Counted from the first letter of the stretch, positions 1 to 8,202 are shown. The stretch is 64,000 nucleotides of DNA from Streptomyces sp. VRA16 Mangrove soil (GCF_017377775.1 NZ_JAFVLN010000006.1:310001-374000); one strand, 5' to 3'. Notes: generated by a model not told the origin, from the letters alone. A program made the numbers and translations.

Positions 1-1658
1 CCGATGCGCGGCAGGTCGGCGCTCTTCTCGAAGAGCAGGAAGCGCGGTTCCCAGATGGGCCGGTACTTGGCGTTGGCCCGATACAGCGATTCGATCTGCC
101 ACCACCGGGAGAAGAAGCTGAGCAGCGAGCGCCACAGGCGCAGCACCGGGCCCGCGCCGAGTCGCGAACCGCGTTCGAAGACGGACCGGAACATGGCGAA
201 GTTGAGTGAGACCTGAGTGACCTTGATCTCGGGGGCCCGCTGGAGGAGTTCGATGACCATGAACTCCATCAGCCCGTTCTCGGCGTCCCGGTCACGGCGC
301 ATCAGATCGAGGGACAGCCCGTGCGGGCCCCACGGCACGAACGAGAGCAGCGCCCTCAACTCCCCGGTGGAGTCGGTGCATTCGAGCATCATGCACCGTC
401 CGTCGGCCGGGTCGCCGAGGCGGCCGAGCGCCATCGAGAAGCCGCGTTCGGTGGCGCCGTCGCGCCAGTCGTCGGCGCGCTGGAGGAGGTACGTCATCTC
501 GTCGGCCGGGATGTCCTCGTGGCGGCGTACGCGGACCGTGTAGCCCGCGCGCCTGACGCGGTTGTAGGCCTGGCGGACGGTGCGCATCGCCCGCCCTTCG
601 AGCGTGAAGTCCCCTGTCTCGACGACGGCTTCGTCGCCGAGTTCGAGGGCGTCGAGGCCGTGCCGGGCGTAGATCGTGCCCGCCTCCTCGCTCGCGCCCA
701 TCACCGCGGGCAGCCAGCCGTGCACCCGCGCCTCGGCGAGCCAGGGCTCGATGGCGCCGGGCCAGGCCTCGGGATCGCCGATCGGGTCGCCGGAGGCGAG
801 CGAGACCCCGCCGATGACCCGGTACGTCACCGCGGCCTTGCCCGTCGGGGACCACACGACGCTCTTCTCGCGGCGCAGCGCGAAGTAGCCGAGCGAGTCG
901 CGCTCGCCCTCCTTGTCGAGCAGTGCCCGCAGCTTCGCGTCGTCCTCGGGGGTGAGGGGGTCGACGGCGCGGCGGGAGCGGAACGCGGCGTAGACGACGG
1001 CGATCAGCAGGGCCGTGGAGAGGATGTTGATGACGACGTTGACCCAGTTCGGGGTGGAGATGCCCGGGAAGCGGGAGTCGTCGGTGGCGACCGAGATCAG
1101 CCGCAGCGTGCCGTAGCGCCAGCGCTCCAGGAACGAGGAGCGGTGTGCGTCGTGCGCCTGGTTGGTGACCGTCACCAGGAACGTCGCGAACAGGGACGTC
1201 ACGAGCAGGCCGCCGACCGCGACGGCCGCCGCCAGCCGCGGGTTGGAGCGGTCGCCCCTCGCGTAGAACTCGCGGCGGCCCAGCAGCAGCGCCGCGACGA
1301 AGGCGGCGGTGAGGACGAGCGAGATCCAGTTCTGCGCGTGCTGCCGGATCTCGGGGAAGACCATCACGAAGACGAACAGCAGGAAGAACAGGCCGCTCAG
1401 GACGAGGTTGAGAATCCAGGCCGCGCGCTTGCGGCGGCGCATCGTGATGGCCAGGAACCAGGCGACGACCGCCGACGAGAAGCCCGCGGCGAGCAGGTAA
1501 GGGGTGAAGTAGTTCTCGGAGTTGTGGCGGCGCAGATCGTTGCCGAAGGAGACCCACACGGCGCTCAGCAGATTGATGCACGTGACGATGCGCAGGTACC
1601 AGACGGTGAAGGCTGCGGCGCGGCGTGAGGTGGCGGTACTTGTCCGTGCGGGTCCCAT
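1..1658 (-). CDS. DUF2156 / phosphatidylglycerol lysyltransferase-like membrane protein (3' end cut by window)
   Basis: 552 codons are visible, from ATG at 1658 to the window edge, with no stop reached, so the C-terminus is missing. The first ~230 residues hold several hydrophobic segments. The C-terminal half reads like the LPG-synthase/GNAT-type catalytic domain of MprF-like proteins: conserved-looking stretches include RVIGGVSLASGDPIGDPEAW, the run around GWLPAVMGASEE, and FVPWGPHGLSLDLMRRD followed by LMEFMVIELLQ. Family members transfer an amino acid from aminoacyl-tRNA to a membrane lipid or are uncharacterised relatives, so the substrate here is unknown. It lies downstream of cobT on the same strand but is separated by a strong hairpin at 1719-1765, so it is probably transcribed on its own. 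Confidence 0.8.
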   Translation of the reverse strand, partial: MGPARTSTATSRRAAAFTVWYLRIVTCINLLSAVWVSFGNDLRRHNSENYFTPYLLAAGFSSAVVAWFLAITMRRRKRAAWILNLVLSGLFFLLFVFVMVFPEIRQHAQNWISLVLTAAFVAALLLGRREFYARGDRSNPRLAAAVAVGGLLVTSLFATFLVTVTNQAHDAHRSSFLERWRYGTLRLISVATDDSRFPGISTPNWVNVVINILSTALLIAVVYAAFRSRRAVDPLTPEDDAKLRALLDKEGERDSLGYFALRREKSVVWSPTGKAAVTYRVIGGVSLASGDPIGDPEAWPGAIEPWLAEARVHGWLPAVMGASEEAGTIYARHGLDALELGDEAVVETGDFTLEGRAMRTVRQAYNRVRRAGYTVRVRRHEDIPADEMTYLLQRADDWRDGATERGFSMALGRLGDPADGRCMMLECTDSTGELRALLSFVPWGPHGLSLDLMRRDRDAENGLMEFMVIELLQRAPEIKVTQVSLNFAMFRSVFERGSRLGAGPVLRLWRSLLSFFSRWWQIESLYRANAKYRPIWEPRFLLFEKSADLPRI

Positions 1659-1718
1659 GCCGGGAGCTTATGGGTGATTTGTTCGGGTCCTGTTGAAGGG
1701 CGCGGCCTGCTGCGGAAA

Positions 1719-1765
1719 AGCCGTGGCCGCGTCCGCCCGGTCGGTGAGCGGACGCGGCCACGGCT
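1719..1765 (-). terminator. Rho-independent terminator after cobT
   Basis: Perfect 18-bp inverted repeat (arms 1719-1736 and 1748-1765, 11-nt loop). Read on the minus strand it is followed by TTTT, as expected for a terminator of cobT that also insulates the next minus-strand gene. Confidence 0.8.
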
Positions 1766-1771
1766 CGCGTT

Positions 1772-1796
1772 GTGGCTGGTCGCGCCCCTACGGGGC
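1772..1796. repeat. Dispersed repeat element B, copy 1 (partial), overlapping the cobT stop
   Basis: Contains GGCTGGTCGCGCCCCTACGG, related to the copies near 5889, 15714, 21031 and 48880. The CCCCTA core supplies the TAG stop codon of cobT at 1788-1790. Confidence 0.55.
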
Positions 1797-2834
1797 TTCC
1801 GGCAACTCCGCGGCGAGCGCGGCCGCCGCCTGCACCAGCGGCAGGGCCAGCAGGCCGCCCGTCGCGCCGCCCACCCGCACGCCCTGGTCGAGGAGCGGCT
1901 CCATCGCCATCCGGTCCAGGGCCTTGGCCTGCGCGGGCTCGCCGCTGACGTGGGCGGCCAGCCACCAGTCGGGCGCGCGGAACGCGACGCGCTGGCCGAC
2001 CAGGGCGCAGGCCGCCGAGACGACACCGTCCAGGATCACCGGCGTGCGGCGCACCGCGCACTGCAGCAGGAAGCCGGTCGCGGCCGCGAGATCGGCGCCG
2101 CCCGCCGTGGCGAGCAGCTGGAGCTGGTCACCGAGGACCGGGCGCGCCCGGCGCAGCGCGTCGCGGATCGCCGCGCACTTGCGCATCCAGGCCAGGTCGT
2201 CGATGGGGTCGCCGCCGCGCCCGGTGACGACGGAGGCGTCCGTGCCGCACAGCGCGGCGATCAACGTGCTCGCCGCCGTCGTGCCGCCGACGCTGAGATC
2301 GCCGAGCACCACCAGATCCGTACCGGAGTCGGCCTCCTCGTCGGCGATCGCCATGCCGACGCGGAACGCCTCCTCGGCCTCCTCCAGGGTCAGCGCGTCC
2401 TCGCCGTCGATGCACCCCGAACCGCGCCGCACCCGCCGGCTGTCCACCGACTCCGGCAGCGCGTCCGGCTCGCAGTCCAGGGACACGTCGACGATCCGCA
2501 CGCCGATGCCGAGCCGGCGGGCGAGCACCGCGCCGGTGGAACCGCCCTCGACGGCCTCGCGCACCAGGTCCGCGGCGGTGCCGACGTCCCGCTTCGACAC
2601 GCCGAGCTTCGCCACCCCGTGATCGCCCGCGAAGACGATCACGCGCGGCTGCGCGACGGGCCGCACGGGCACGGCGCCCTGGGCGGCCGAGAGCCACTCG
2701 CCCAGCTCGTCGAGGCGGCCGAGCGCGCCGGGCGGCACGGCGAAGCGCGCCCTGCGCTCCTCGGCGTCACGGCGCATCCCGCCGTCCGGGCGCTCGATCA
2801 GGTCGGTGAAGTCGTCGAGATTCAGCGAGCTCAT
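1788..2834 (-). CDS. cobT: Nicotinate-nucleotide--dimethylbenzimidazole phosphoribosyltransferase
   Basis: 348 aa, normal for CobT. It makes alpha-ribazole phosphate for the lower ligand of cobalamin in the cytoplasm. Visible family motifs are GDHGV at 70-74, LGDLSVGGTT at 177-186 (the family's GE(L/M)GIGNTT loop, here altered) and the MxxEPLLDQG segment with the candidate catalytic Glu312, followed by VGGATGG. The start is ATG 2834, chosen because TACTGT lies exactly 7 nt upstream, which makes this a likely leaderless transcript. An in-frame extension to 2957 has no ribosome site and no family similarity. It shares the cobalamin pathway with the CobU-like gene at 4218-5423, but a plus-strand methyltransferase separates them. 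No cobalamin riboswitch is visible upstream. Confidence 0.93.
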   Translation of the reverse strand: MSSLNLDDFTDLIERPDGGMRRDAEERRARFAVPPGALGRLDELGEWLSAAQGAVPVRPVAQPRVIVFAGDHGVAKLGVSKRDVGTAADLVREAVEGGSTGAVLARRLGIGVRIVDVSLDCEPDALPESVDSRRVRRGSGCIDGEDALTLEEAEEAFRVGMAIADEEADSGTDLVVLGDLSVGGTTAASTLIAALCGTDASVVTGRGGDPIDDLAWMRKCAAIRDALRRARPVLGDQLQLLATAGGADLAAATGFLLQCAVRRTPVILDGVVSAACALVGQRVAFRAPDWWLAAHVSGEPAQAKALDRMAMEPLLDQGVRVGGATGGLLALPLVQAAAALAAELPEAP

Positions 2835-2841
2835 TCGCCGA

Positions 2842-2847
2842 ACAGTA
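2842..2847 (-). promoter_or_regulatory. -10 box (TACTGT) of a probable leaderless cobT transcript
   Basis: Minus-strand TACTGT ends 7 nt before ATG 2834, placing the transcription start at or next to the start codon. Confidence 0.5.
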
Positions 2848-3053
2848 CCGGCCGTCCCGGTGCACGGGTCCAGGCGTCCCGCCCGTCGCCGCGGCGGGCC
2901 GGGAACGGCTCCTGACGGACAGTTACGCCATGCGATGCATGGGCTCCGGAGAGTCATTGCCAGGATTCTGATGATCCCTTACGTTCGCGTTTGTAGCAGA
3001 TTGTCGTACCGCAGCGGTGGAGCACCGAACGCGACAGGAGCCGACGCAGAATC

Positions 3054-4124
3054 ATGACCCCCACAGCCCAGGCCGTGGCCGAGCGCCGGCCCGCCTACCT
3101 CACCGAACTCGCCCGGGGCACCGAACGCTTCCACGAGCCGCGCCGCCCCGACTGTCCCTGGTGCGGCCGCACCGGGCTGCGCACCCGACTGCGCACCACG
3201 GACCTGCTCCAGCGCAAGCCGGGCACGTTCGTCATCGACCAGTGCCGCTCCTGTGGCCACTCGTTCCAGAACCCGCGGCTGACCCCCGAGGGCCTGGACT
3301 TCTACTACCGCGACTTCTACGACGGCCTCCACGCCGACCGGGCCGAGAAGGTCTTCGGCGCCCGGACGTCTCCGCAGCGCCACCGGGCCCGGGCCCGCGC
3401 CCTCGCCCGCCACCTGGAGCCGGAGAGCTGGCTCGACGTCGGCACGGGCCGCGCCCACTTCCCGTCGGTGGCGAAGGAGGTCCTGCCCTACACGGCGTTC
3501 GACGGCCTCGACGTCAGCGACGGCGTCGAGGAGGGCCGCAGGGCGGGCCACATCGAGGAGGCCCACCAGGGACTGCTCACCGACCTCGCGCCCCGGCTGG
3601 CGGGCCGCTACGACGCGATGAGCATGTTCCATCACCTGGAGCACTCCCTCGACCCGCGCGAGGAACTCAAGGCGGCCCACCGCGTCCTGCGCCCCGGCGG
3701 CCACCTGATGATCGAGGTGCCCGACCCCGAGTGCCGCTACGCGAAACTGCTCGGCAAGTGGTGGGTCTCCTACTTCCAGCCGCAGCACCTGCACTTCATC
3801 CCGCTCGCCAACCTCCGCACCGAACTGGCCGCGCTCGGCTACACGGTGGTGGCCGTGGACCGGCGCGAACCGCACGTCCCCCTCGACCTCGCGGCGGCCT
3901 GCGCCCTCCTCCTCGGGCACTGCCTCCCCGACGCCGACGACCCGTGGCGCACCAAGGCGCCCACCGGCCTCCAGCGCCGGGTCCGCCGGCTGCTGACGCA
4001 CGCGTCGGCCCCGGCCTTCGCCGCCGCGTACGGCGCCGACCGGCTGCTGGCGCCCGCGATCAGCCGCACCGCCTTCTCCAACGCGTACCGGGTGATCGCC
4101 CGCCGCAACCCGGACAGGACCTGA
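3054..4124 (+). CDS. SAM-dependent methyltransferase with N-terminal zinc finger
   Basis: 356 aa. The N-terminus carries two CxxC pairs (C34/C37 and C64/C67) that look like a zinc ribbon. The class I methyltransferase domain follows, with the SAM-binding motif LDVGTGRAHF at 127-136 and the later YDAMSMFHHLEHSLDP and VLRPGGHLMIEVPDPE segments. This arrangement is typical of family-11-type methyltransferases acting on sugar, lipid or small-molecule substrates; the actual substrate cannot be read from sequence. It is a single gene, convergent with the CobU fusion gene, with hairpins at 4147-4192 between them. The start is ATG with a weak GGAG about 13 nt upstream. A 13-bp direct repeat (4114-4126 and 4139-4151) duplicates the stop-codon region. 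Confidence 0.85.
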   Translation: MTPTAQAVAERRPAYLTELARGTERFHEPRRPDCPWCGRTGLRTRLRTTDLLQRKPGTFVIDQCRSCGHSFQNPRLTPEGLDFYYRDFYDGLHADRAEKVFGARTSPQRHRARARALARHLEPESWLDVGTGRAHFPSVAKEVLPYTAFDGLDVSDGVEEGRRAGHIEEAHQGLLTDLAPRLAGRYDAMSMFHHLEHSLDPREELKAAHRVLRPGGHLMIEVPDPECRYAKLLGKWWVSYFQPQHLHFIPLANLRTELAALGYTVVAVDRREPHVPLDLAAACALLLGHCLPDADDPWRTKAPTGLQRRVRRLLTHASAPAFAAAYGADRLLAPAISRTAFSNAYRVIARRNPDRT

Positions 4125-4146
4125 ACCGGCTTCCCCTGACAGGACC

Positions 4147-4192
4147 TGAACTCCCTTCCCCCGAAGGGGGTTCGCGAGGGAAGGGGAGTTCG
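4147..4192. terminator. Bidirectional terminator between convergent methyltransferase and cobU-like genes
   Basis: Nested inverted repeats: outer arms GAACTCCCTTCCC (4148-4160) and GGGAAGGGGAGTTC (4178-4191) with one bulge, inner hairpin CCCCC-GAA-GGGGG at 4158-4170. Confidence 0.6.
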
Positions 4193-4217
4193 CGATCCCC
4201 GGCGCTCGCGGCCCGCG

Positions 4218-5423
4218 TCAGCCGCGCAGTGCGAGCGGCTGCCCTGCGACGACCAGCAGCACGTGCTCGCACTCGGCGGCGAACGCGGCGTTCAACCGGC
4301 CCAGTTCATCGCGGTACCGCCGCCCGGACGCGGTCGCCGGCACGATCCCCGAGCCGACCTCGTTCGACACGGCGACGACGGTCCGCCGCGTCGCCCGCAC
4401 CGCCGCGACCAGCCCGGCGACCCGCTCCCGCAGCGCCTTCTCGCCGCCGTCCGCCCACTCGGCGTCGTCCCACGCCCCGACCTCGTCCATGGCGTAGGTC
4501 AGCCACAGGGAGAGACAGTCGACGAGCAGGGGGGCGGAGTCGTCGGCGTCGCTCAGCAGCGGCACGAGGTCGCACGTCTCCACGGTCCGCCACGAGCCGG
4601 GCCGCCGCTCCCGATGGGCGGTGACCCGCTGCGCCCACTCGCTGTCGCCGCCGCGCGTCCCGCCGGTCGCCACGTACAGCACGTCGGGGAAGGCCTCCAG
4701 GCGCCGCTCGGCCTCGACGGACTTCCCGGACCTGGCCCCGCCGAGCACGAGGGTCCTGCGCGGCACGTCGGGCACGTCCTCGTACGCGCCGACGTCCAGG
4801 GTCGTCCCGTCGGGCACCGCCCGCGCCCCGGCCGCCGCGAGCCGCCGCGTGAGCTCGGCGCCGGGCGGTACGTCGTGATCGAGGTGCACGGCGACGACAT
4901 CGGTGGTCGGGCCCACGGCGCCGGCGGCCCGCAGCCGCGCCAGGGCGTCGGGCCGCCCCACGACATCGGCCAGCACCAGCTCGTACGGCGCCCGCGCCTC
5001 GTCGAGCCCGGCGAGCGCGGCCCCCGGCGGCAGATACAGCACCCGCTCACCGTCCGGGCCCGTCACCTCGTACCCCGTACCGGGGGCGTCGAGGGCGAGC
5101 GCCCGCACCCGGTGTCCGCTGATCAGCGCCAGCTCCCGCCCGTCCGGCACCCGCACCGGCCGCGGCAGCCCCGCCGGGACCTCCACGGCGGGCCCGTCGT
5201 GCGGATGCGAGAGCAGCACCTGCTGTACGCCGCCCAGGCTGTGCCCCGCGCGCGCGGCGGCGAACGCGGCGCCGGGCGTCAGGTCGAGCAGCAGCGCCTT
5301 GTCGATCAGCAGCGCCGTCGCGGCACGGGCGTTCGCGCCCAGGGCGCCCGCGCACGCGGCGCAGGGGCAGTCGGGGCGGGGCAGTCCTTCGGGGGCACCG
5401 GTGCCGAGCAGTGTCAGTTCCAC
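4218..5423 (-). CDS. cobU: Metallo-beta-lactamase-like domain fused to adenosylcobinamide kinase/guanylyltransferase (CobU)
   Basis: 401 aa in two parts. Residues ~226-401 are CobU: Walker A GGARSGKS at 228-235, the nucleotide-accepting His270 in TAHRERRPGSW, and VVAVSNEVGSGIVP. CobU phosphorylates adenosylcobinamide and transfers GMP in cobalamin assembly. Residues 1-~225 resemble a metallo-beta-lactamase fold (LGTGAPEGLPRPDCPCAAC, LSHPHDGP at 72-78), but the HxHxDH zinc motif has decayed to HPHDGP, so this half may not hold metals normally. From memory the fusion is seen in other Streptomyces. It is convergent with the preceding methyltransferase and partners functionally with cobT. Confidence 0.88.
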   Translation of the reverse strand: MELTLLGTGAPEGLPRPDCPCAACAGALGANARAATALLIDKALLLDLTPGAAFAAARAGHSLGGVQQVLLSHPHDGPAVEVPAGLPRPVRVPDGRELALISGHRVRALALDAPGTGYEVTGPDGERVLYLPPGAALAGLDEARAPYELVLADVVGRPDALARLRAAGAVGPTTDVVAVHLDHDVPPGAELTRRLAAAGARAVPDGTTLDVGAYEDVPDVPRRTLVLGGARSGKSVEAERRLEAFPDVLYVATGGTRGGDSEWAQRVTAHRERRPGSWRTVETCDLVPLLSDADDSAPLLVDCLSLWLTYAMDEVGAWDDAEWADGGEKALRERVAGLVAAVRATRRTVVAVSNEVGSGIVPATASGRRYRDELGRLNAAFAAECEHVLLVVAGQPLALRG

Positions 5424-5527
5424 AAGGAAGATCCTCCCGCGCGGCTTCCGGAGCCGCGCGCCCGGCTAGGCTTCCAGGGACAACTGTGTATCGGCGCGCA
5501 TCGGACATCCGATCCCGGGAGGCTGAC

Positions 5528-5746
5528 ATGGCGGCATGGACGTGGCGGTTCGAGAAGTCCGACGGGACAGAGGTGTCCCCGGCGGTCCAGCCCGAGGAGT
5601 TCCCGACGCAGGGTGACGCGGAGTCCTGGATCGGCGAGTACTGGAAGCAGCTCGCGGACGGCGGGGCGGACCAGGTCACCCTCTTCGAGGACACGACGGA
5701 GATCTACGGCCCGATGAGCCTGCACGCGGAGGACGCGTCCGCTTAG
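5528..5746 (+). CDS. Small conserved hypothetical protein
   Basis: 72 aa, acidic, soluble, no cysteine. The start ATG 5528 has GGGAGG about 5 nt upstream, a very good ribosome site; an open frame extending back to 5411 is not needed. The protein is rich in W/E/D (starts MAAWTWRFEKSDGTE) with no membrane segment or recognised domain. It is divergent from the cobU fusion gene and convergent with the HtrA-like protease, with a 19-bp perfect hairpin at 5830-5878 behind it. Function unknown; codon use and ribosome site make it a convincing gene. Confidence 0.75.
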   Translation: MAAWTWRFEKSDGTEVSPAVQPEEFPTQGDAESWIGEYWKQLADGGADQVTLFEDTTEIYGPMSLHAEDASA

Positions 5747-5762
5747 AGCGGGCCTTGAGCTC

Positions 5763-5810
5763 GGCCCCGCCAGGGGTGCGGGGCTGTGTCGATCGGCGGC
5801 TGCGCCGCGG
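5763..5810. repeat. Dispersed repeat element A, copy 1
   Basis: GGCCCCGCCAGGGGTGCGGG followed by a TGTCGAT block and a GCGGCTGCGCCGC hairpin. A closely related copy is at 20642-20689, also just 3' of a plus-strand gene. Confidence 0.6.
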
Positions 5811-5829
5811 AGCGGGAGCAACCCGTGAA

Positions 5830-5878
5830 AAGCCGCAGTCGCGTCTGCTCGGTCGATCAGCAGACGCGACTGCGGCTT
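5830..5878. terminator. Perfect 19-bp stem terminator, convergent
   Basis: Arms 5830-5848 and 5860-5878 are perfectly complementary with an 11-nt loop. It sits between the small plus-strand gene and the minus-strand HtrA-like gene and probably stops transcription from both sides. Confidence 0.8.
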
Positions 5879-5888
5879 CTTCGTGGCC

Positions 5889-5920
5889 GCGCGCAGTTCC
5901 CCGCGCCCCCGACGGGGCGC
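5889..5920. repeat. Dispersed repeat element B, copy 2
   Basis: GCGCAGTTCCCCGCGCCCCC then GACGGGGCGC, ending 3 bp before the HtrA-like stop codon (5924-5926). Same core as at 15714-15747 and 21031-21060. Confidence 0.65.
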
Positions 5921-5923
5921 TTG

Positions 5924-7039
5924 CTACATCTCCCCGAGGGTGACCTCGGCGGTCTTCTTGCCGCCGTCCCGCGTATAGCTCACCTGAACCTTCTGCCCGG
6001 GCTTGTCCTCGGCGAGCGCCTCCTGCAACGACGTCATCGTCGTGATCTCCGTGTCGCCGAGCTTCGTGATGACGTCCCCGGCCCTGAGCCCGGCATCGGC
6101 GGCGGGGCCCCCGGCGGTCACGGACACCACGGAGACCCCGGCCGCCTGCAGATCCCCGTCGACGACCCCGCGCCCGGTGATCCCGAGCGCGGCCCGCCCG
6201 GAGTCCGTCACCTTGCCGTCCTTGATGATCTGGTCGGCGATGTTCGTCACCGTCGACGCGGGGATCGCGAACCCGATGCCGGGCGCCGCGCTGCCGCCCA
6301 GGTCGGGATCGGTCGCCGCCAGCGTCGGAATGCCGATGACCTCGCTGTCCAGGTCGACCAGGGCGCCCCCGCTGTTGCCGGGGTTGATCGCGGCGGACGT
6401 CTGCACCATGTTGGCGATCGTCGCCCCGGTGCCGCCCCCGCTGCGGCCCTCGCTCACGGTCCGTCCGGTCGCCGACACGATGCCCTGCGTCACGCTCGAC
6501 GACAGCCCCAGCGGCGACCCCATGGCCAGCGTGATCAGCCCGACCTCCACCTTCGAGGTGTCCCCGAACTTCGCCGCCTTCAGCCCGTCCGGCACCTTCT
6601 CCAGCTTCACCACGGCGAGGTCCTGCTCCGGGTACGCGGCGACGAGCTTCGCCGTCAGCTCGTCCTCGCTCGTCGACGTCGTCACCTTGAACGTCTTCTC
6701 GTCGCCGACCACATGGGCGTTGGTCACGATGTGCCCCTGGTCGTCGTAGACGACACCGGAGCCGAGGTCGGACGAGGCCTGGATCTGCACGACGGACGGC
6801 AGCACGTCCTTGATCACGTCCTGGTACGCGGTCTGCAGCGCGTTCCCCGAGGAGGCCGCGGCGGCCTGCGTGGTGGAACCGGAGGACGACGGCGAGGCGG
6901 CGGAGGAGCCGGAGTCGGAGGAGCCGGAGTCGGAGCAGCCGCCGAGGAGCGCCGCCGCGCAGAGGGCGGCGGCCGTCGGCAGCGCGGCCCGGGTCAGGGC
7001 GGGCCGGGCCGGCCGGGAACGGGAAGAGGAAGCATCCAT
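5924..7039 (-). CDS. HtrA/DegP-type trypsin-like serine protease lipoprotein with PDZ domain
   Basis: 371 aa. The N-terminus is a basic segment, a hydrophobic stretch and the lipobox LGGC, with Cys35 as the likely lipidated residue, followed by a Ser-rich linker. The protease domain has the triad His109 (VTNAHVVG), Asp140 (EQDLAVVKL) and Ser223 (NPGNSGGAL). A PDZ domain fills roughly 285-371 (GPAADAGLRAGDVITKLGDTE). Such proteins degrade or refold misfolded exported proteins outside the membrane. The start ATG 7039 is chosen because the signal peptide begins there; an open frame runs on to 7426 but passes through a 34-nt palindrome and repeat field and is not protein-like. Confidence 0.93.
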   Translation of the reverse strand: MDASSSRSRPARPALTRAALPTAAALCAAALLGGCSDSGSSDSGSSAASPSSSGSTTQAAAASSGNALQTAYQDVIKDVLPSVVQIQASSDLGSGVVYDDQGHIVTNAHVVGDEKTFKVTTSTSEDELTAKLVAAYPEQDLAVVKLEKVPDGLKAAKFGDTSKVEVGLITLAMGSPLGLSSSVTQGIVSATGRTVSEGRSGGGTGATIANMVQTSAAINPGNSGGALVDLDSEVIGIPTLAATDPDLGGSAAPGIGFAIPASTVTNIADQIIKDGKVTDSGRAALGITGRGVVDGDLQAAGVSVVSVTAGGPAADAGLRAGDVITKLGDTEITTMTSLQEALAEDKPGQKVQVSYTRDGGKKTAEVTLGEM

Positions 7040-7092
7040 GCCCGGATTGTCACGTTCGCCGGGGTGGCGCGCGCCCGCTGAGCGGCCGAACA

Positions 7093-7126
7093 GAGGACGA
7101 CCCCCGCCGCGGCGGGGGTCGTCCTC
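7093..7126 (-). terminator. Perfect 34-nt palindrome upstream of the HtrA-like gene
   Basis: The two 17-nt halves are exact reverse complements. It lies between the methyltransferase gene (ending 7408) and the HtrA-like start on the minus strand, so it is most simply the terminator of the former, but it could also be an operator. Confidence 0.6.
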
Positions 7127-7130
7127 CGTC

Positions 7131-7405
7131 CCGGGTCGATCCGGACCGGTCCTGGGTCGGTCCAGGCGGTTCCGGACTCGGCCCCGGGTCGTTCCTGGGC
7201 CGGTCTCGGGTCGTTCTTGGCCCGGCGACGGGTCGGCCGGGGGTCGTTCCTTGGCCGGCTTCGGGGGCCGGGGCCGGTCCGGAGTCTGTCCCGGATCGTT
7301 CCTGGTTCGGTCCGAGGTCGTTCCTGGGCCGGTTCCGAGGTCGATCCCGGGTCGGTCCCGGGTCGGTCCCGGGTCGGGCCGGGGCCAGGCCAGGCCCGGT
7401 CCTGG
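7131..7405. repeat. Degenerate 11/22-bp G+C-rich repeat field
   Basis: Fills most of the 368-bp gap between two minus-strand genes. Recurring units resemble TCGTTCCTGGGCCGGTCTCG plus GG (22 bp), near-copies of which start around 7188, 7210, 7296 and 7318, plus 11-bp half units TCGGTCCCGGG near 7351-7375. No gene is visible in it. Confidence 0.7.
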
Positions 7406-7407
7406 GT

Positions 7408-8202
7408 TCAGCCCCGCACGCCGCACAGGTGCAGGAGTGCGGCCACCCGCCGGTACGGGTCGGTGCGGCCGGCCCGCTCCTCGGCGGCGAGCAGCGTCTG
7501 CAACTCCCCGCGCTCCGGCACGGCCGTGCCGTCGCCGGCCTGGTCGGAGAAGACCCGCACCCCGTACCAGGCGTGCAGCGGCGCCCCGATCCCCGCGAGG
7601 GTCGAGGTCAGCGCGTCGAGCCGGTCGGCGCGGACGTCGAGCCCGAGCCGGTTGGTGTACTTCAGCGAGTCGAAGGCGCCGAGCGCGGTGACCCAGTCCC
7701 CGGCCAGGCCGGGCCGCATGGCCAGCGCGTCCGCGTTCCGTACGAGCAGGGAGAGCAGGCCCCCGGGCGCCAGCATCCGGGCGAGTCCGGCGAGCAGCGA
7801 GTCGGGCTCCTCGACGTACATCAGAACGCCGTGACAGAGCACGACGTCGAAACTGCCGGGCAGGAAGTGGACCCCCGTCTCCACCCCGCTGCCCTCGACG
7901 AACCGGACCCGCTCCTGCACACCGGCGGGCTCCGCGGCGAGCGCGGTGCGGGCGGCGGCGAGCATCGCGGGGTCCTGGTCGACACCGGTCACCCTGTGAC
8001 CGGCCCGGGCCAGGCGCAGGGCCTGCGTGCCCTGGCCCATCCCGACGTCGAGCACGCGCAGCCGCTGCCCGACGGGGAAGCGCCCGGCTATCTGCTCGTC
8101 GAGCTGCCGGGCCACCAGTTCCTGCCGTACGACATTGCGCAGTCCGCCCAGCTTGTCCAGCCAGGACCGGACCGCGTCACCGGCGAAGGCTTCGGTGCTC
8201 AG
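7408..8202 (-). CDS. Class I SAM-dependent methyltransferase
   Basis: About 264 aa if translation begins at CTG 8202, giving a protein starting LSTEAFAGDAVRSWLDKLGG. The SAM motif VLDVGMGQGTQALRLA and the acidic GVDQDPAML after strand 2 identify a Rossmann methyltransferase; VVLCHGVLMYVEEPD and MLAPGGLLSLLVRN follow. The substrate is unknown. The CTG overlaps the TGA stop of the DUF3043 gene (CTGA), which implies translational coupling; no ATG or GTG lies in frame before the GTG of VARQLDEQ, which would cut conserved-looking sequence. An in-frame extension to 8388 merely shadows the DUF3043 gene. The start is the uncertain part. Confidence 0.85.
   Translation of the reverse strand: MSTEAFAGDAVRSWLDKLGGLRNVVRQELVARQLDEQIAGRFPVGQRLRVLDVGMGQGTQALRLARAGHRVTGVDQDPAMLAAARTALAAEPAGVQERVRFVEGSGVETGVHFLPGSFDVVLCHGVLMYVEEPDSLLAGLARMLAPGGLLSLLVRNADALAMRPGLAGDWVTALGAFDSLKYTNRLGLDVRADRLDALTSTLAGIGAPLHAWYGVRVFSDQAGDGTAVPERGELQTLLAAEERAGRTDPYRRVAALLHLCGVRG

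Noticed and set aside
292..2061. 589-codon minus-strand open frame
   Set aside because: Out of frame with the DUF2156 and cobT genes and crosses the cobT terminator.
2835..3053. Cobalamin riboswitch before cobT
   Set aside because: No B12-box-like sequence, and a leaderless promoter leaves no room for one.
4114..4151. 13-bp direct repeat at the methyltransferase stop as an integration scar
   Set aside because: Too short and only 25 bp apart; a local duplication explains it.
7040..7426. N-terminal extension of the HtrA-like protease
   Set aside because: It translates the repeat field and the 34-nt palindrome; the signal peptide starts at 7039.
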